Source of the DNA: Bacteroides sp. | GTDB lineage: Bacteria; Bacteroidota; Bacteroidia; Bacteroidales; Bacteroidaceae | DNA: 5,538 nt | NCBI GenBank assembly: GCA_017556595.1 | Contig: JAFYML010000367.1 | Location: 1-5,538 of the forward strand | Reading direction: 5' to 3' | Shown: positions 1 to 5,538 of the stretch, piece by piece | Position numbering within the stretch: position 1 is the stretch's first letter | Layout: the number at the start of each line of letters is the position of its first letter | Program-made: the position numbers and the translations under genes | Notes under the pieces: generated by a model | Seen by the model: only the letters and a program-made list of their open reading frames with translations | Told to the model about the DNA's origin: nothing | Databases searched by the model: none

Positions 1-389
1 TCTTCGTATTCGCGTAGGTGAAGTATTTGTTGTTGTACGGGCGATAGCTCTTTTTCGATGAGTAGTTTCAGTTGCTCGTATCGTTCTTGCCTTTCCATCT
101 CCTCTACCGGCGATTCGCTCAATCGTGTGTCACGTTCGGCATCGAATTCCACCTCGTCTTGTTTGCTTCGCCTACGCCATTCGTCTATGCTGAGGTTGCG
201 CACCGTAGTCACGGCCATTGCTTCTGCCACTTGCGGTGTGTCCAAGCTATCGGCACGCGGCCATAGTCGGCAGAAAGCATCTTGCAGCACATCGTCGGCA
301 TCGTACGACGAATGCAAGTAGCTCGTGGCCATGTGCAACAAGCGTTTGCGTAAGCGTGTAAAGGTTGATATCAGGGTTTCTTCACTCAT
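1..389 (-). CDS. ECF-type RNA polymerase sigma-70 family factor, 3' end cut by the window edge
   Basis: The reverse strand reads open from an ATG at 389 to the window edge (129 complete codons plus two bases). Residues about 5-75 resemble sigma region 2: the acidic stretch DADDVLQDAFCRLW (30-43) is the usual core-polymerase-binding signature, and VRNLSIDEWRRR (63-74) is the usual region 2.3/2.4 helix. After a charged linker, LSPVQQQILHLREYE (115-129) is the beginning of region 4. The edge falls before the region 4 DNA-recognition helix, so only the C-terminus is missing. The family directs polymerase to a small regulon, often under an anti-sigma factor; any such partner would lie beyond the left edge. 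It is transcribed divergently from the helicase. I found no convincing TAnnTTTG promoter upstream of its start. Family is confident, regulon unknown. Confidence 0.85.
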   Translation of the reverse strand, partial: MSEETLISTFTRLRKRLLHMATSYLHSSYDADDVLQDAFCRLWPRADSLDTPQVAEAMAVTTVRNLSIDEWRRRSKQDEVEFDAERDTRLSESPVEEMERQERYEQLKLLIEKELSPVQQQILHLREYE

Positions 390-546
390 CTATTCGGATG
401 TCTGTTCATTAGGGTAAACGAAGCAATCGTTATTTTGTAACAAAGAAAGTGAAAAAAATTATATCATGGAATGTTTTTTCATTGAAATAGGCTTTTTATC
501 GGTTTACTATAGGTTTCAACCCTATTCATTATAGGTGTGTTGATGC

Positions 547-652
547 GCGTCACGGTCGTGAGCAGAATTGCTCACACTTGTGAGCAATATTGCCAACATC
601 CGTGAGCAGAATTGCCAACGGCTGTGAGCAACGTTGCTCACAGCCGTGACGC
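547..652. repeat. Tandem array of four 22-bp palindromic units with flanking half-units
   Basis: Four copies of GTGAGCA-N4-TGCYMAC start at 558, 580, 602 and 624, an exact 22-base period. The left half-site GTGAGCA is identical in all four. The right half-site is TGCTCAC in units 1 and 4 and TGCCAAC in units 2 and 3. The central four bases are GAAT, ATAT, GAAT and ACGT. Degenerate half-sites continue in register at both ends: GCGTCAC (547-553) on the left and GTGACGC (646-652) on the right. The whole array is therefore symmetric about 599.5; 547-564 and 635-652 are inverted copies with 16 of 18 matches. The spacing is close to two helical turns, so every site would face the same side of the DNA, as in a cooperative operator. 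A dispersed intergenic palindromic repeat is the main alternative. No binding protein can be named. Confidence 0.9.
618..647. repeat. Perfect 30-bp palindrome at the right end of the array
   Basis: Bases 618-632 (ACGGCTGTGAGCAAC) and 633-647 are exact reverse complements with no loop, giving two 15-base arms centred between 632 and 633. The palindrome includes array unit 4 plus its flanks. In RNA it could form a long hairpin, but no T-run follows on either strand, so it does not look like an intrinsic terminator. A dyad binding site or a cruciform-prone element fits better. Confidence 0.85.
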
Positions 653-714
653 ATGCAATCAGGTTATGATAGATAGGGCATAAATATAGGAAGAAGCAAG
701 ATAACATGCTACAC

Positions 715-745
715 TTTGCGCTTTCCCATAAATTCATTATCTTCG
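715..745 (+). promoter_or_regulatory. Predicted Bacteroidota-type promoter for the helicase-lipoprotein operon
   Basis: TTTG at 715-718 is followed after 19 bases by TATCTTCG at 738-745. The Bacteroidota vegetative sigma factor consensus is TTTG-N19-21-TAnnTTTG, so the -33 element and spacing match and the -7 element matches at 7 of 8 positions. The -7 box ends only four bases before the ATG at 750. Transcription would start at or within a few bases of that ATG, implying a leaderless or nearly leaderless mRNA, or use of a later start codon. The 22-bp array ends about 62 bases upstream. Confidence 0.6.
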
Positions 746-749
746 CAAC

Positions 750-2645
750 ATGAAAACAACGGAAACCAACAGCCCTACCCTACACTTGCAACAGCAACAA
801 ATGTTGCTTCGCATGGAATATGAATATGAAAAGGAGGAGTTTCAGCGCCAAACTGAGACTATGGGCGTGGCGCGCAAGGTGAAACGTGGCCTTTGTTGGT
901 ATCCCATCAGTACGGGAAGAAGCTATTACAACTCACTGAATCAGTTGGTATTGGAGGTAAATCGCACAGATGACCTCGACATTGAGCACAACTTTGAATA
1001 TGGCCGCCCCGTATGTTTCTTCCGCCAAAGTGCCGATGGTAGTTTGACCTACTATAACTTCACAGCTACGGTGAGCTATGCCGACGAAACACGCATGGTG
1101 GTAGTAATGCCTGGGGCAGGTAGCATAGTAGATGTGCAAGCGGCCGAGCGATTAGGCATACAACTATTCTTCGACGAAACATCCTATCGCACCATGTTCG
1201 AAGCCTTGGCCGATGTGCTACGCGCCAAAGGTAATCGTCTTGCCGAGCTTCGCGACATACTCTTGGGAAATAGCATAAAAGCGGGTTTCCGTGAGTTATA
1301 CCCCGTACGCTTTCCGTGGTTGAACACTACGCAAGAGCATGCCGTAAACAGGGTGCTTTGTGCACGTGATGTAGCCATTGTGCATGGCCCTCCCGGTACA
1401 GGGAAAACCACCACGCTGGTGGAAGCCATCTACGAAACCCTACACCGCGAGCCGCAAGTATTAGTATGTGCGCAAAGCAACATGGCCGTGGATTGGATTG
1501 CGGAAAAGTTGGTGGATAGAGGAGTAAACGTGTTGCGCATAGGCAACCCCACACGCGTGAACGACAAGATGCTATCCTTCACCTACGAACGTAGGTTTGA
1601 AAATCATCCCTCCTACCACGAGCTTTGGAGTATACGCAAAGAGTTGCGCCAATTAAGCGGACAAGGACGACGCGGAAGTTATAGCGAACGCGAAGCCTTG
1701 CGTAATCGTATGAGCCGCTTGCGCGACAGAGCAACAACACTTGAGATACAAATCAATGCCGATTTGTTCGATTCGGCACACGTCATAGCCTCAACGTTGG
1801 TAAGCAGCAATCATCGCCTATTAAGTGGACGAAAGTTTGGCACACTATTCATCGACGAAGCGGCACAAGCACTCGAGGCGGCTTGTTGGATAGCCATCCG
1901 CAAAGCCGACCGTGTAGTATTGGCGGGCGATCATTGTCAACTACCACCAACCATCAAATGTTACGATGCCGCACGAGGTGGCCTTGACCGCACTTTGATG
2001 GAAAAGATTGTATCTACGAAGCCTGCTTGCGTATCGCTACTAAAAGTGCAATATCGTATGCACGAAGAGATTATGCGTTTCTCCTCGCATTGGTTTTACG
2101 ACAATCAAGTAGAGGCCGCACCCGATGTAAAACATCGTGGCATCTTGGATTGGGATAGGCCCATTACATGGATAGACACTTCGGATATGGAGTTTAAGGA
2201 GGAGTTTGTGGGCGATAGCTTTGGCCGCATCAACAAGTCGGAAGCCGACTTGCTCATCAACGAATTGCAAGCCTACATTGAACGTATCGGAGGGCATCGC
2301 ATCTTGGACGAGCGCATCGACTTTGGCCTAATCTCGCCCTACAAAGCGCAAGTGCAATACCTACGCGGAAAGATTAAGAACAATGCTGCCCTACGTCCTT
2401 ATCGGCACTTGCTTACCATTAACACTGTAGATGGTTTCCAAGGACAAGAGCGCGATGTTGTATTCATTTCGTTGGTACGTGCCAACGAGCAGGGACAGAT
2501 AGGTTTCTTAGGCGATTTACGACGCATGAATGTAGCCATGACCCGTGCACGCATGAAGTTGGTCATCTTGGGCGAGGCCGCCACATTGAGTCATCATCAT
2601 TTCTATAAAACACTCATTAATCACATCAATACCCTTAATACATGA
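750..2645 (+). CDS. UPF1/IGHMBP2-like superfamily 1B DNA/RNA helicase
   Basis: This 631-residue protein carries the full set of superfamily 1 helicase motifs in order: Q-motif glutamine in LNTTQEHAV (about 195), Walker A GPPGTGKT (213-220), motif Ia AQSNMAVD (241-248), Walker B DEAAQ (369-373), motif III GDHCQLPP (393-400), motif IV QYRMH (434-438), motif V GFQGQE (562-567) and motif VI AMTRAR (596-601). DEAAQ, QYRMH and the GFQGQE form of motif V are typical of the UPF1/SMUBP2/DNA2 group, 5'-to-3' ATP-dependent translocases. Residues about 80-150 fit the 1B beta-barrel, and about 285-340 a charged helical insertion like the 1C/stalk element. Length fits the single-chain bacterial members, with no zinc-finger or nuclease domain visible. 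Start: the ATG at 750 has an A-rich context, but the promoter ends at 745; Met18 (801) is the alternative, and the conserved part begins just after it. The cellular substrate is unknown. Confidence 0.93.
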   Translation: MKTTETNSPTLHLQQQQMLLRMEYEYEKEEFQRQTETMGVARKVKRGLCWYPISTGRSYYNSLNQLVLEVNRTDDLDIEHNFEYGRPVCFFRQSADGSLTYYNFTATVSYADETRMVVVMPGAGSIVDVQAAERLGIQLFFDETSYRTMFEALADVLRAKGNRLAELRDILLGNSIKAGFRELYPVRFPWLNTTQEHAVNRVLCARDVAIVHGPPGTGKTTTLVEAIYETLHREPQVLVCAQSNMAVDWIAEKLVDRGVNVLRIGNPTRVNDKMLSFTYERRFENHPSYHELWSIRKELRQLSGQGRRGSYSEREALRNRMSRLRDRATTLEIQINADLFDSAHVIASTLVSSNHRLLSGRKFGTLFIDEAAQALEAACWIAIRKADRVVLAGDHCQLPPTIKCYDAARGGLDRTLMEKIVSTKPACVSLLKVQYRMHEEIMRFSSHWFYDNQVEAAPDVKHRGILDWDRPITWIDTSDMEFKEEFVGDSFGRINKSEADLLINELQAYIERIGGHRILDERIDFGLISPYKAQVQYLRGKIKNNAALRPYRHLLTINTVDGFQGQERDVVFISLVRANEQGQIGFLGDLRRMNVAMTRARMKLVILGEAATLSHHHFYKTLINHINTLNT

Positions 2646-3250
2646 AACGTACCTTATTTATAATAGCATCGCTTCTCTTGCTTGTAGCATGCAAGCAAGA
2701 AACGGCTATTGAGCAAGCCATCGGCAGACAGATGGCTAGCCATCCGGCATCTACATTGCAAGATTTGTACAAGAACTTTTTTCAAGAACAATTCGGCCCA
2801 GGCCATTTAGTACCCGATACCACATCGGCCGCACGCTATTTGCGCTACGAGTTGCAAAACATGAATAGCGAAAGTGAAACATTGTACGAGCCAATTGGCG
2901 TGGAAGGACGCTTTGTGCGCGTAAACCTCGATGTTATTAAATGTGGATATATTGATTTCGACACCTTTCTCGATGCCTTCTTGCGTAGCGCTACATGCTT
3001 TGAACTACCTGCTATAGAGGATTGGAAGATACGTTGGAAAGAGATAGAGGAGACTATCAAAAAGATGGGATTAAGTAAAATGCTTCCTCGCTTCGAAAGC
3101 GATAGCCAAGCCATCGAAGCACTACTGAATCAAGGTGAATATGTGATGCACCATAGCCCCGAATATTCAGAAGCTTATGACCCACACTATCGGTTGATTG
3201 AACGAACTATCTTTGAGGAAGAAATTTTACCGAAGTTAAGTATAGAGTGA
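2642..3250 (+). CDS. Uncharacterised lipoprotein, translationally coupled to the helicase
   Basis: The 202-residue product starts with a lipoprotein signal: positive MKR, a hydrophobic stretch (about 5-14) and a lipobox LVAC with the acylated cysteine at 17. Maturation would leave a soluble domain of about 185 residues tethered to a membrane. CKQET after the cysteine is only weakly like a Bacteroidota surface-export signal, so leaflet and side are uncertain. The mature part is mostly helical by eye, with a distinctive segment LYKNFFQEQFGPGHLVPDT (42-60) and a second block YEPIGVEGRFVRVNLDVIK (82-100). I recall similar FGPGHL proteins as hypothetical in Bacteroidales but can name no domain or catalytic residues. 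Its ATG overlaps the helicase stop codon (ATGA, 4-base overlap), so it is almost certainly in the same operon. Function is unknown. Confidence 0.85.
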   Translation: MKRTLFIIASLLLLVACKQETAIEQAIGRQMASHPASTLQDLYKNFFQEQFGPGHLVPDTTSAARYLRYELQNMNSESETLYEPIGVEGRFVRVNLDVIKCGYIDFDTFLDAFLRSATCFELPAIEDWKIRWKEIEETIKKMGLSKMLPRFESDSQAIEALLNQGEYVMHHSPEYSEAYDPHYRLIERTIFEEEILPKLSIE

Positions 3251-3280
3251 TTAATGATTAGTGCTAAATTAACTCTGCAC

Positions 3281-3745
3281 TTAGAACTTATTTATCAGTT
3301 GCTCTAAATAATACTTGTCGGTATCATCAAAGGTGGCCAAGTGTTCGCTATCAATATCTAGGACAGCAATCACTTGACCATCTTTGTATATAGGCACTAC
3401 AATCTCGCTACGCGAAGCCGAGCTGCATGCAATATGTCCGGGAAACTGCTCAACATCGGGCACTACTTGCGTAGCACCTTCCTTCCAAGCCGTGCCGCAC
3501 ACACCGCGTCCATACTTAATGCGCGTACAAGCTAATGGTCCTTGAAAGGGACCAAGCACTAATTCGTCGGCTAGCACGCGATAGAAGCCCGTCCACCAAA
3601 AGTGAAACGTTTCTTGAAGCATAGCACTCACATTGGCCATGCGTGCAATCATATCCGCCTCATCTTGAAAAAGCGCATCGACTTGTTTCAATAACAAGTC
3701 ATATTTATCAGCCTTGCTTCCGGTAGCAATTTGTAGGTATTCCAT
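3281..3745 (-). CDS. msrC: Free methionine-(R)-sulfoxide reductase (fRMsr, GAF domain)
   Basis: This 154-residue single-GAF-domain protein reduces free L-methionine-(R)-sulfoxide to methionine, normally using cytosolic thioredoxin as donor. The family cysteines are present as C73 (GPLACTRIKYG), C83 (GRGVCGTAW) and C107 (GHIACSSASRSEIVVPI). Their 10- and 24-residue spacings equal those of the E. coli enzyme (C84, C94, C118), so C107 should be the catalytic cysteine and C73/C83 the resolving ones. FWWTGFYR (49-56), GPFQGP (65-70) and the closing VLDIDSEHLATFDDTD (128-143) are further hallmarks, and the length is standard. There is no signal peptide, so it is cytosolic. It starts 13 bases after the stop of the thioredoxin-like gene and has no promoter of its own that I can see, so the two are probably co-transcribed. 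The E. coli homologue is also called yebR. Confidence 0.93.
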   Translation of the reverse strand: MEYLQIATGSKADKYDLLLKQVDALFQDEADMIARMANVSAMLQETFHFWWTGFYRVLADELVLGPFQGPLACTRIKYGRGVCGTAWKEGATQVVPDVEQFPGHIACSSASRSEIVVPIYKDGQVIAVLDIDSEHLATFDDTDKYYLEQLINKF

Positions 3746-3758
3746 TATAAAAGCAACG

Positions 3759-4259
3759 TTATTGAAGAGCTTTGAGCAATTGTGTTTTCATTGTTTCGGC
3801 ACCCGGGAAACCAACTTGGCTAAACACCACCTTACCATTCTTATCTACAATAAAATAGGTAGGCACACCTTCTATGCCGCGTTCATTAATCAACTTTTTC
3901 CATTGCTCGGCACTAACACGATAGTGGTCGCCGCCCAAATCGGGAATCATCTTTTCCCAAGTAGCGAGTGGTGATGTTTCACCTGTAACGTACAAGTAAA
4001 CAATATCCTTTCCTTTCAATTCCTCTTTCACGGGTTTCATAGCGGCATTGGCTTGTCGGCAAGGGCCGCACCAAGTTGCCCACACATCAACCAACACCGT
4101 CTTCCCACGGAAAGGTAGAAGTAATGCATCGAACAACGACGCATCCGCCACCGGATTAGGTGATTCATGAATAGTAAGTGTTTGCTTCGCCGATTGTGCT
4201 TGCACACCACCTACACACATCAAGGCTGCTACAATCATTATAAAAATAGTTTTCTTCAT
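3759..4259 (-). CDS. Exported TlpA-like thioredoxin-fold protein
   Basis: The 166-residue product begins with a cleavable signal peptide: MKK, a hydrophobic core (about 4-18) and a likely cleavage site VQA|QS after residue 21. Cys15 is preceded by ALM, which is not a good lipobox, so signal peptidase I cleavage is preferred. A thioredoxin fold follows: the beta strand KTVLVDVWATWCGPC (53-67) with active-site CGPC (C64, C67), and GVPTYFIVDKNGKVV (131-145) with the cis-proline at 133. The insertion between the active site and the cis-proline resembles the TlpA/ResA/AhpC-TSA-like family, which usually acts as a thiol-disulfide oxidoreductase in the periplasm. CGPC suggests a reductant rather than an oxidase. 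The partner is unknown. It is the first gene of a unit with fRMsr downstream and has its own -7 element upstream. Confidence 0.88.
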   Translation of the reverse strand: MKKTIFIMIVAALMCVGGVQAQSAKQTLTIHESPNPVADASLFDALLLPFRGKTVLVDVWATWCGPCRQANAAMKPVKEELKGKDIVYLYVTGETSPLATWEKMIPDLGGDHYRVSAEQWKKLINERGIEGVPTYFIVDKNGKVVFSQVGFPGAETMKTQLLKALQ

Positions 4260-4285
4260 AAATAATTTGGTATTAAGTTTGGACG

Positions 4286-4293
4286 CAAAGATA
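4286..4293 (-). promoter_or_regulatory. -7 promoter element of the thioredoxin-like/fRMsr unit
   Basis: On the reverse strand these bases read TATCTTTG, a perfect match to the Bacteroidota -7 consensus TAnnTTTG. The ATG is 26 bases downstream, giving a predicted leader of about 20 bases. No TTTG lies 19-21 bases upstream, so the -33 element is weak or absent. It lies downstream of the ilvC terminator, consistent with an independent transcription unit. Confidence 0.6.
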
Positions 4294-4330
4294 GCATAAT
4301 TTGCTTACACGCGCATCACCACCACCTTAA

Positions 4331-4369
4331 ATAAACTAAAAACGGCCCACACCGATGGGTGCAGGCCGT
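4331..4369 (-). terminator. Intrinsic terminator after ilvC
   Basis: In the leftward transcript a hairpin forms between ACGGCC (4369-4364 on the reverse strand) and GGCCGT (4347-4342). After a 2x2 internal loop it continues with an inner 4-bp stem (4361-4358 pairing with 4353-4350) and a 4-base loop. A T-rich tail follows at once (TTTTTAGTTTAT, 4342-4331). It lies 23 bases past the ilvC stop and upstream of the next gene's -7 element, so it should end the ilv transcript. Confidence 0.88.
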
Positions 4370-4392
4370 ATATAGATGATTGTAATAAGCTA

Positions 4393-5436
4393 TTAGTTGT
4401 TTTCTGGACGAAGTTTGCGAACAGTAACAGCTGTTTGCCACATTTCGCTTTCGCGCAATGCCTTCAATTCTTCTTCCAACTTTTCGCGGTAGTCGGGTTT
4501 TGAATTGCTATCGATAGAGATTTGTGCTTCGTTACCACACTTCACACTTGCATAAAGCTTTTCTACAACAGGTTTGATTGCATCGTGGAAGGGGCCCATC
4601 CAATCGAGTGCACCACGTTGAGCTGTAGTAGAGCAGTTTGCATACATCCAATCCATACCATTCTTAGCGAAGAGAGGCATCAACGATTGAGTAAGCTCTT
4701 CTACAGTTTCGTTGAATGCTTCAGAAGGAGTATGTCCGTTTTCGCGCAACACTTCGTATTGAGCCAACAACAAACCTTGAATAGCACCCATCAACGAGCC
4801 ACGTTCACCTGTCAAGTCAGAAGTTGCTTCACGAATGAAAGTAGTTTCAAACAAGTAACCTGAGCCGATACCGATACCCAATGCAATGGTACGTTCGAAT
4901 GCGCGGCCTGTAGCATCTTGATAGATAGCGTATGATGAGTTCAAACCACGACCTTCGAGGAACATGGTACGAAGTGAAGTACCTGAACCTTTTGGTGCAA
5001 CCATGATAACATCAATATCTGTTGGAGGAACTACACCTGTGCGGTCGTTCCAAGTAATAGCAAATCCGTGTGAGAAGTAGAGAGCCTTACCTGGTGTGAG
5101 GTATTGTTTCAAAGTAGGCCATACGCTCATCACAGCAGCATCCGATAGCAAGCACATCACGATAGTACCTTTTTCGGCAGCTTCTTCAATGCTGAACAAT
5201 GTTTCGCCTGGCACCCAACCATCGGCAACAGCTTTTTCGTATGTCTTACCCGGACGTTGGCCAACGATTACATTAAAGCCATTATCACGCAAGTTGCATG
5301 CTTGACCAGGGCCTTGTACGCCATAACCGATAACGGCAATTGTTTCATCTTTCAATATCTCACGAGCCTTTTCCAAAGGAAACTCTTCGCGTGTCATCAC
5401 ATTTTCGATAACACCACCAAAATTTAATTGTGCCAT
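4393..5436 (-). CDS. ilvC: Ketol-acid reductoisomerase (acetohydroxy acid isomeroreductase)
   Basis: This 347-residue cytosolic enzyme converts 2-acetolactate or 2-aceto-2-hydroxybutyrate into the 2,3-dihydroxy acids of valine/leucine and isoleucine synthesis, using Mg2+ and a nicotinamide cofactor. The N-terminal Rossmann domain has VIGYGVQGPGQ (35-45) and a cofactor-specificity loop around GQRPGKTYEKA (59-69). APKGSG holds the conserved lysine (K149). In the C-terminal helical domain SDLTGE supplies D207 and E211, and ETVEEL supplies E243 and E247; these should be the metal ligands by spacing from the Pseudomonas enzyme. S269 in CSTTAQRG is the likely substrate-contacting serine. The length is near that of short class I enzymes. 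The start is fixed by MAQLNFGGVIENV, which matches the Bacteroides proteins I remember. It follows the probable acyl-ACP thioesterase gene by 40 bases and ends at a strong terminator, so it is probably the last gene of an ilv operon. Confidence 0.96.
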   Translation of the reverse strand: MAQLNFGGVIENVMTREEFPLEKAREILKDETIAVIGYGVQGPGQACNLRDNGFNVIVGQRPGKTYEKAVADGWVPGETLFSIEEAAEKGTIVMCLLSDAAVMSVWPTLKQYLTPGKALYFSHGFAITWNDRTGVVPPTDIDVIMVAPKGSGTSLRTMFLEGRGLNSSYAIYQDATGRAFERTIALGIGIGSGYLFETTFIREATSDLTGERGSLMGAIQGLLLAQYEVLRENGHTPSEAFNETVEELTQSLMPLFAKNGMDWMYANCSTTAQRGALDWMGPFHDAIKPVVEKLYASVKCGNEAQISIDSNSKPDYREKLEEELKALRESEMWQTAVTVRKLRPENN

Positions 5437-5446
5437 AATTCGTTTG

Positions 5447-5474
5447 ATTTATGATTTATTATTTATGATTTATA
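5447..5474. repeat. Two tandem copies of a 14-bp AT-rich unit in the ilvC leader
   Basis: ATTTATGATTTAT occurs at 5447-5459 and again at 5461-5473, a 14-base period with one difference at the last base of the unit. It fills most of the 40-base gap between the upstream stop codon and the ilvC ATG. No TAnnTTTG match is present there, so I take it as AT-rich spacer DNA rather than a promoter. Confidence 0.7.
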
Positions 5475-5476
5475 TA

Positions 5477-5538
5477 TTATTTCAACACTACTTTTGAACG
5501 GCAAATAACTTCTTGAGTATCGCCGTTATTTTTTCTAA
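5477..5538 (-). CDS. C-terminal end of a probable acyl-ACP thioesterase, cut by the window edge
   Basis: One reverse-strand frame from the right edge gives 19 codons ending RKNNGDTQEVICRSKVVLK, then a TAA at 5479-5477. The EVICR-x-K ending resembles the last beta strand of Bacteroidales acyl-ACP thioesterases, which release fatty acids from acyl carrier protein. In Bacteroides I recall such a gene directly before ilvC in an ilvD-ilvB-ilvN-thioesterase-ilvC cluster. The 40-base gap to ilvC and the lack of a promoter in it support co-transcription. The call rests on 19 residues and remembered gene order. The other two frames close earlier or look less protein-like. Confidence 0.5.
   Translation of the reverse strand, partial: RKNNGDTQEVICRSKVVLK

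Larger units (their letters stand above)
390..749. other. Divergent intergenic region between the sigma factor and helicase genes
   Basis: This 360-base stretch separates two divergent genes and I see no credible gene in it. From the sigma side it contains an AT-rich segment (about 430-500) with an 8-bp inverted repeat of T/A tracts (450-457 and 474-481). Next come two copies of TATAGGT exactly 22 bases apart (508-514 and 530-536), then the 22-bp palindromic array (547-652), then the helicase promoter (715-745). The only reading frame of any size, on the reverse strand, runs straight through the array and has no protein-like character. Confidence 0.8.

Noticed and set aside
58..321. Forward-strand open frames of 87 and 64 codons
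   Set aside because: They are antisense to the sigma factor frame, which has clear region 2 and region 4 signatures. The forward translations are serine-rich and show no domain.
411..445. Promoter for the sigma factor gene on the reverse strand
   Set aside because: A TTTG is present at 444-441 on that strand, but no 8-mer at 17-21 bases downstream resembles TAnnTTTG.
450..481. Inverted repeat TGAAAAAA / TTTTTTCA as a terminator or operator
   Set aside because: The arms are A/T only with a 16-base loop, which is likely by chance in AT-rich intergenic DNA. No GC-rich stem is present.
547..652. CRISPR-like array
   Set aside because: The units are contiguous 22-base palindromes without unique spacers of typical length, and no cas gene is nearby.
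522..737. Reverse-strand open frame of 71 codons across the palindromic array
   Set aside because: It is created by the repeat sequence, shows no protein-like pattern or plausible start context, and a 22-base period does not preserve reading frame.
3259..3283. Bidirectional terminator in the 30-base gap between the convergent lipoprotein and fRMsr genes
   Set aside because: The only stem is AGTGC/GCACT (5 bp) with a 12-base loop, and no T-run follows on either strand.
5490..5500. Possible -7 element TAGTGTTG upstream of ilvC
   Set aside because: It matches 7 of 8 positions but lies inside the upstream coding tail, with no TTTG at the right distance. Read-through from the upstream gene is the simpler explanation.

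Overview
The window looks like chromosomal DNA of a Bacteroidota member, most likely Bacteroidales and Prevotella/Bacteroides-like. Three things point there: promoter elements of the Bacteroidota type (TAnnTTTG at -7, TTTG at -33), no recognisable Shine-Dalgarno sequences, and a ketol-acid reductoisomerase with the GYGVQGPGQ variant. What appears to be the end of an acyl-ACP thioesterase lies just upstream of that gene, an arrangement I recall from Bacteroides/Prevotella ilv operons. The genus is an inference.

Layout. A leftward ECF sigma factor is cut by the left edge (1-389). A 360-base divergent intergenic region (390-749) follows. It holds the most unusual structure here: four tandem 22-bp palindromic units with flanking half-units (547-652), whose right end is a perfect 30-bp palindrome (618-647). 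A Bacteroidota-type promoter then sits almost on top of the start codon of a rightward UPF1/IGHMBP2-like superfamily 1 helicase (750-2645). The helicase overlaps by 4 bases an uncharacterised lipoprotein gene (2642-3250).

The rest of the window reads leftward. In transcription order it is: the last 19 codons of a probable acyl-ACP thioesterase (right edge to 5477), ilvC (5436-4393) with a strong intrinsic terminator (4369-4331), then a separate two-gene unit with its own -7 element. That unit encodes an exported TlpA-like thioredoxin-fold protein (4259-3759) and free methionine-(R)-sulfoxide reductase (3745-3281). The lipoprotein and reductase genes converge with only 30 bases between them.

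How the genes fit together. ilvC carries out the second common step of valine/isoleucine synthesis. The thioredoxin-like protein and fRMsr form a probable thiol-redox/methionine-repair pair, although one is predicted to be exported and the other cytosolic. The helicase and lipoprotein are translationally coupled but have no obvious shared function. All the genes belong to known types or families. The candidate for something undescribed is the 22-bp array between the sigma factor and the helicase, which could be a multi-site operator or a dispersed intergenic repeat.
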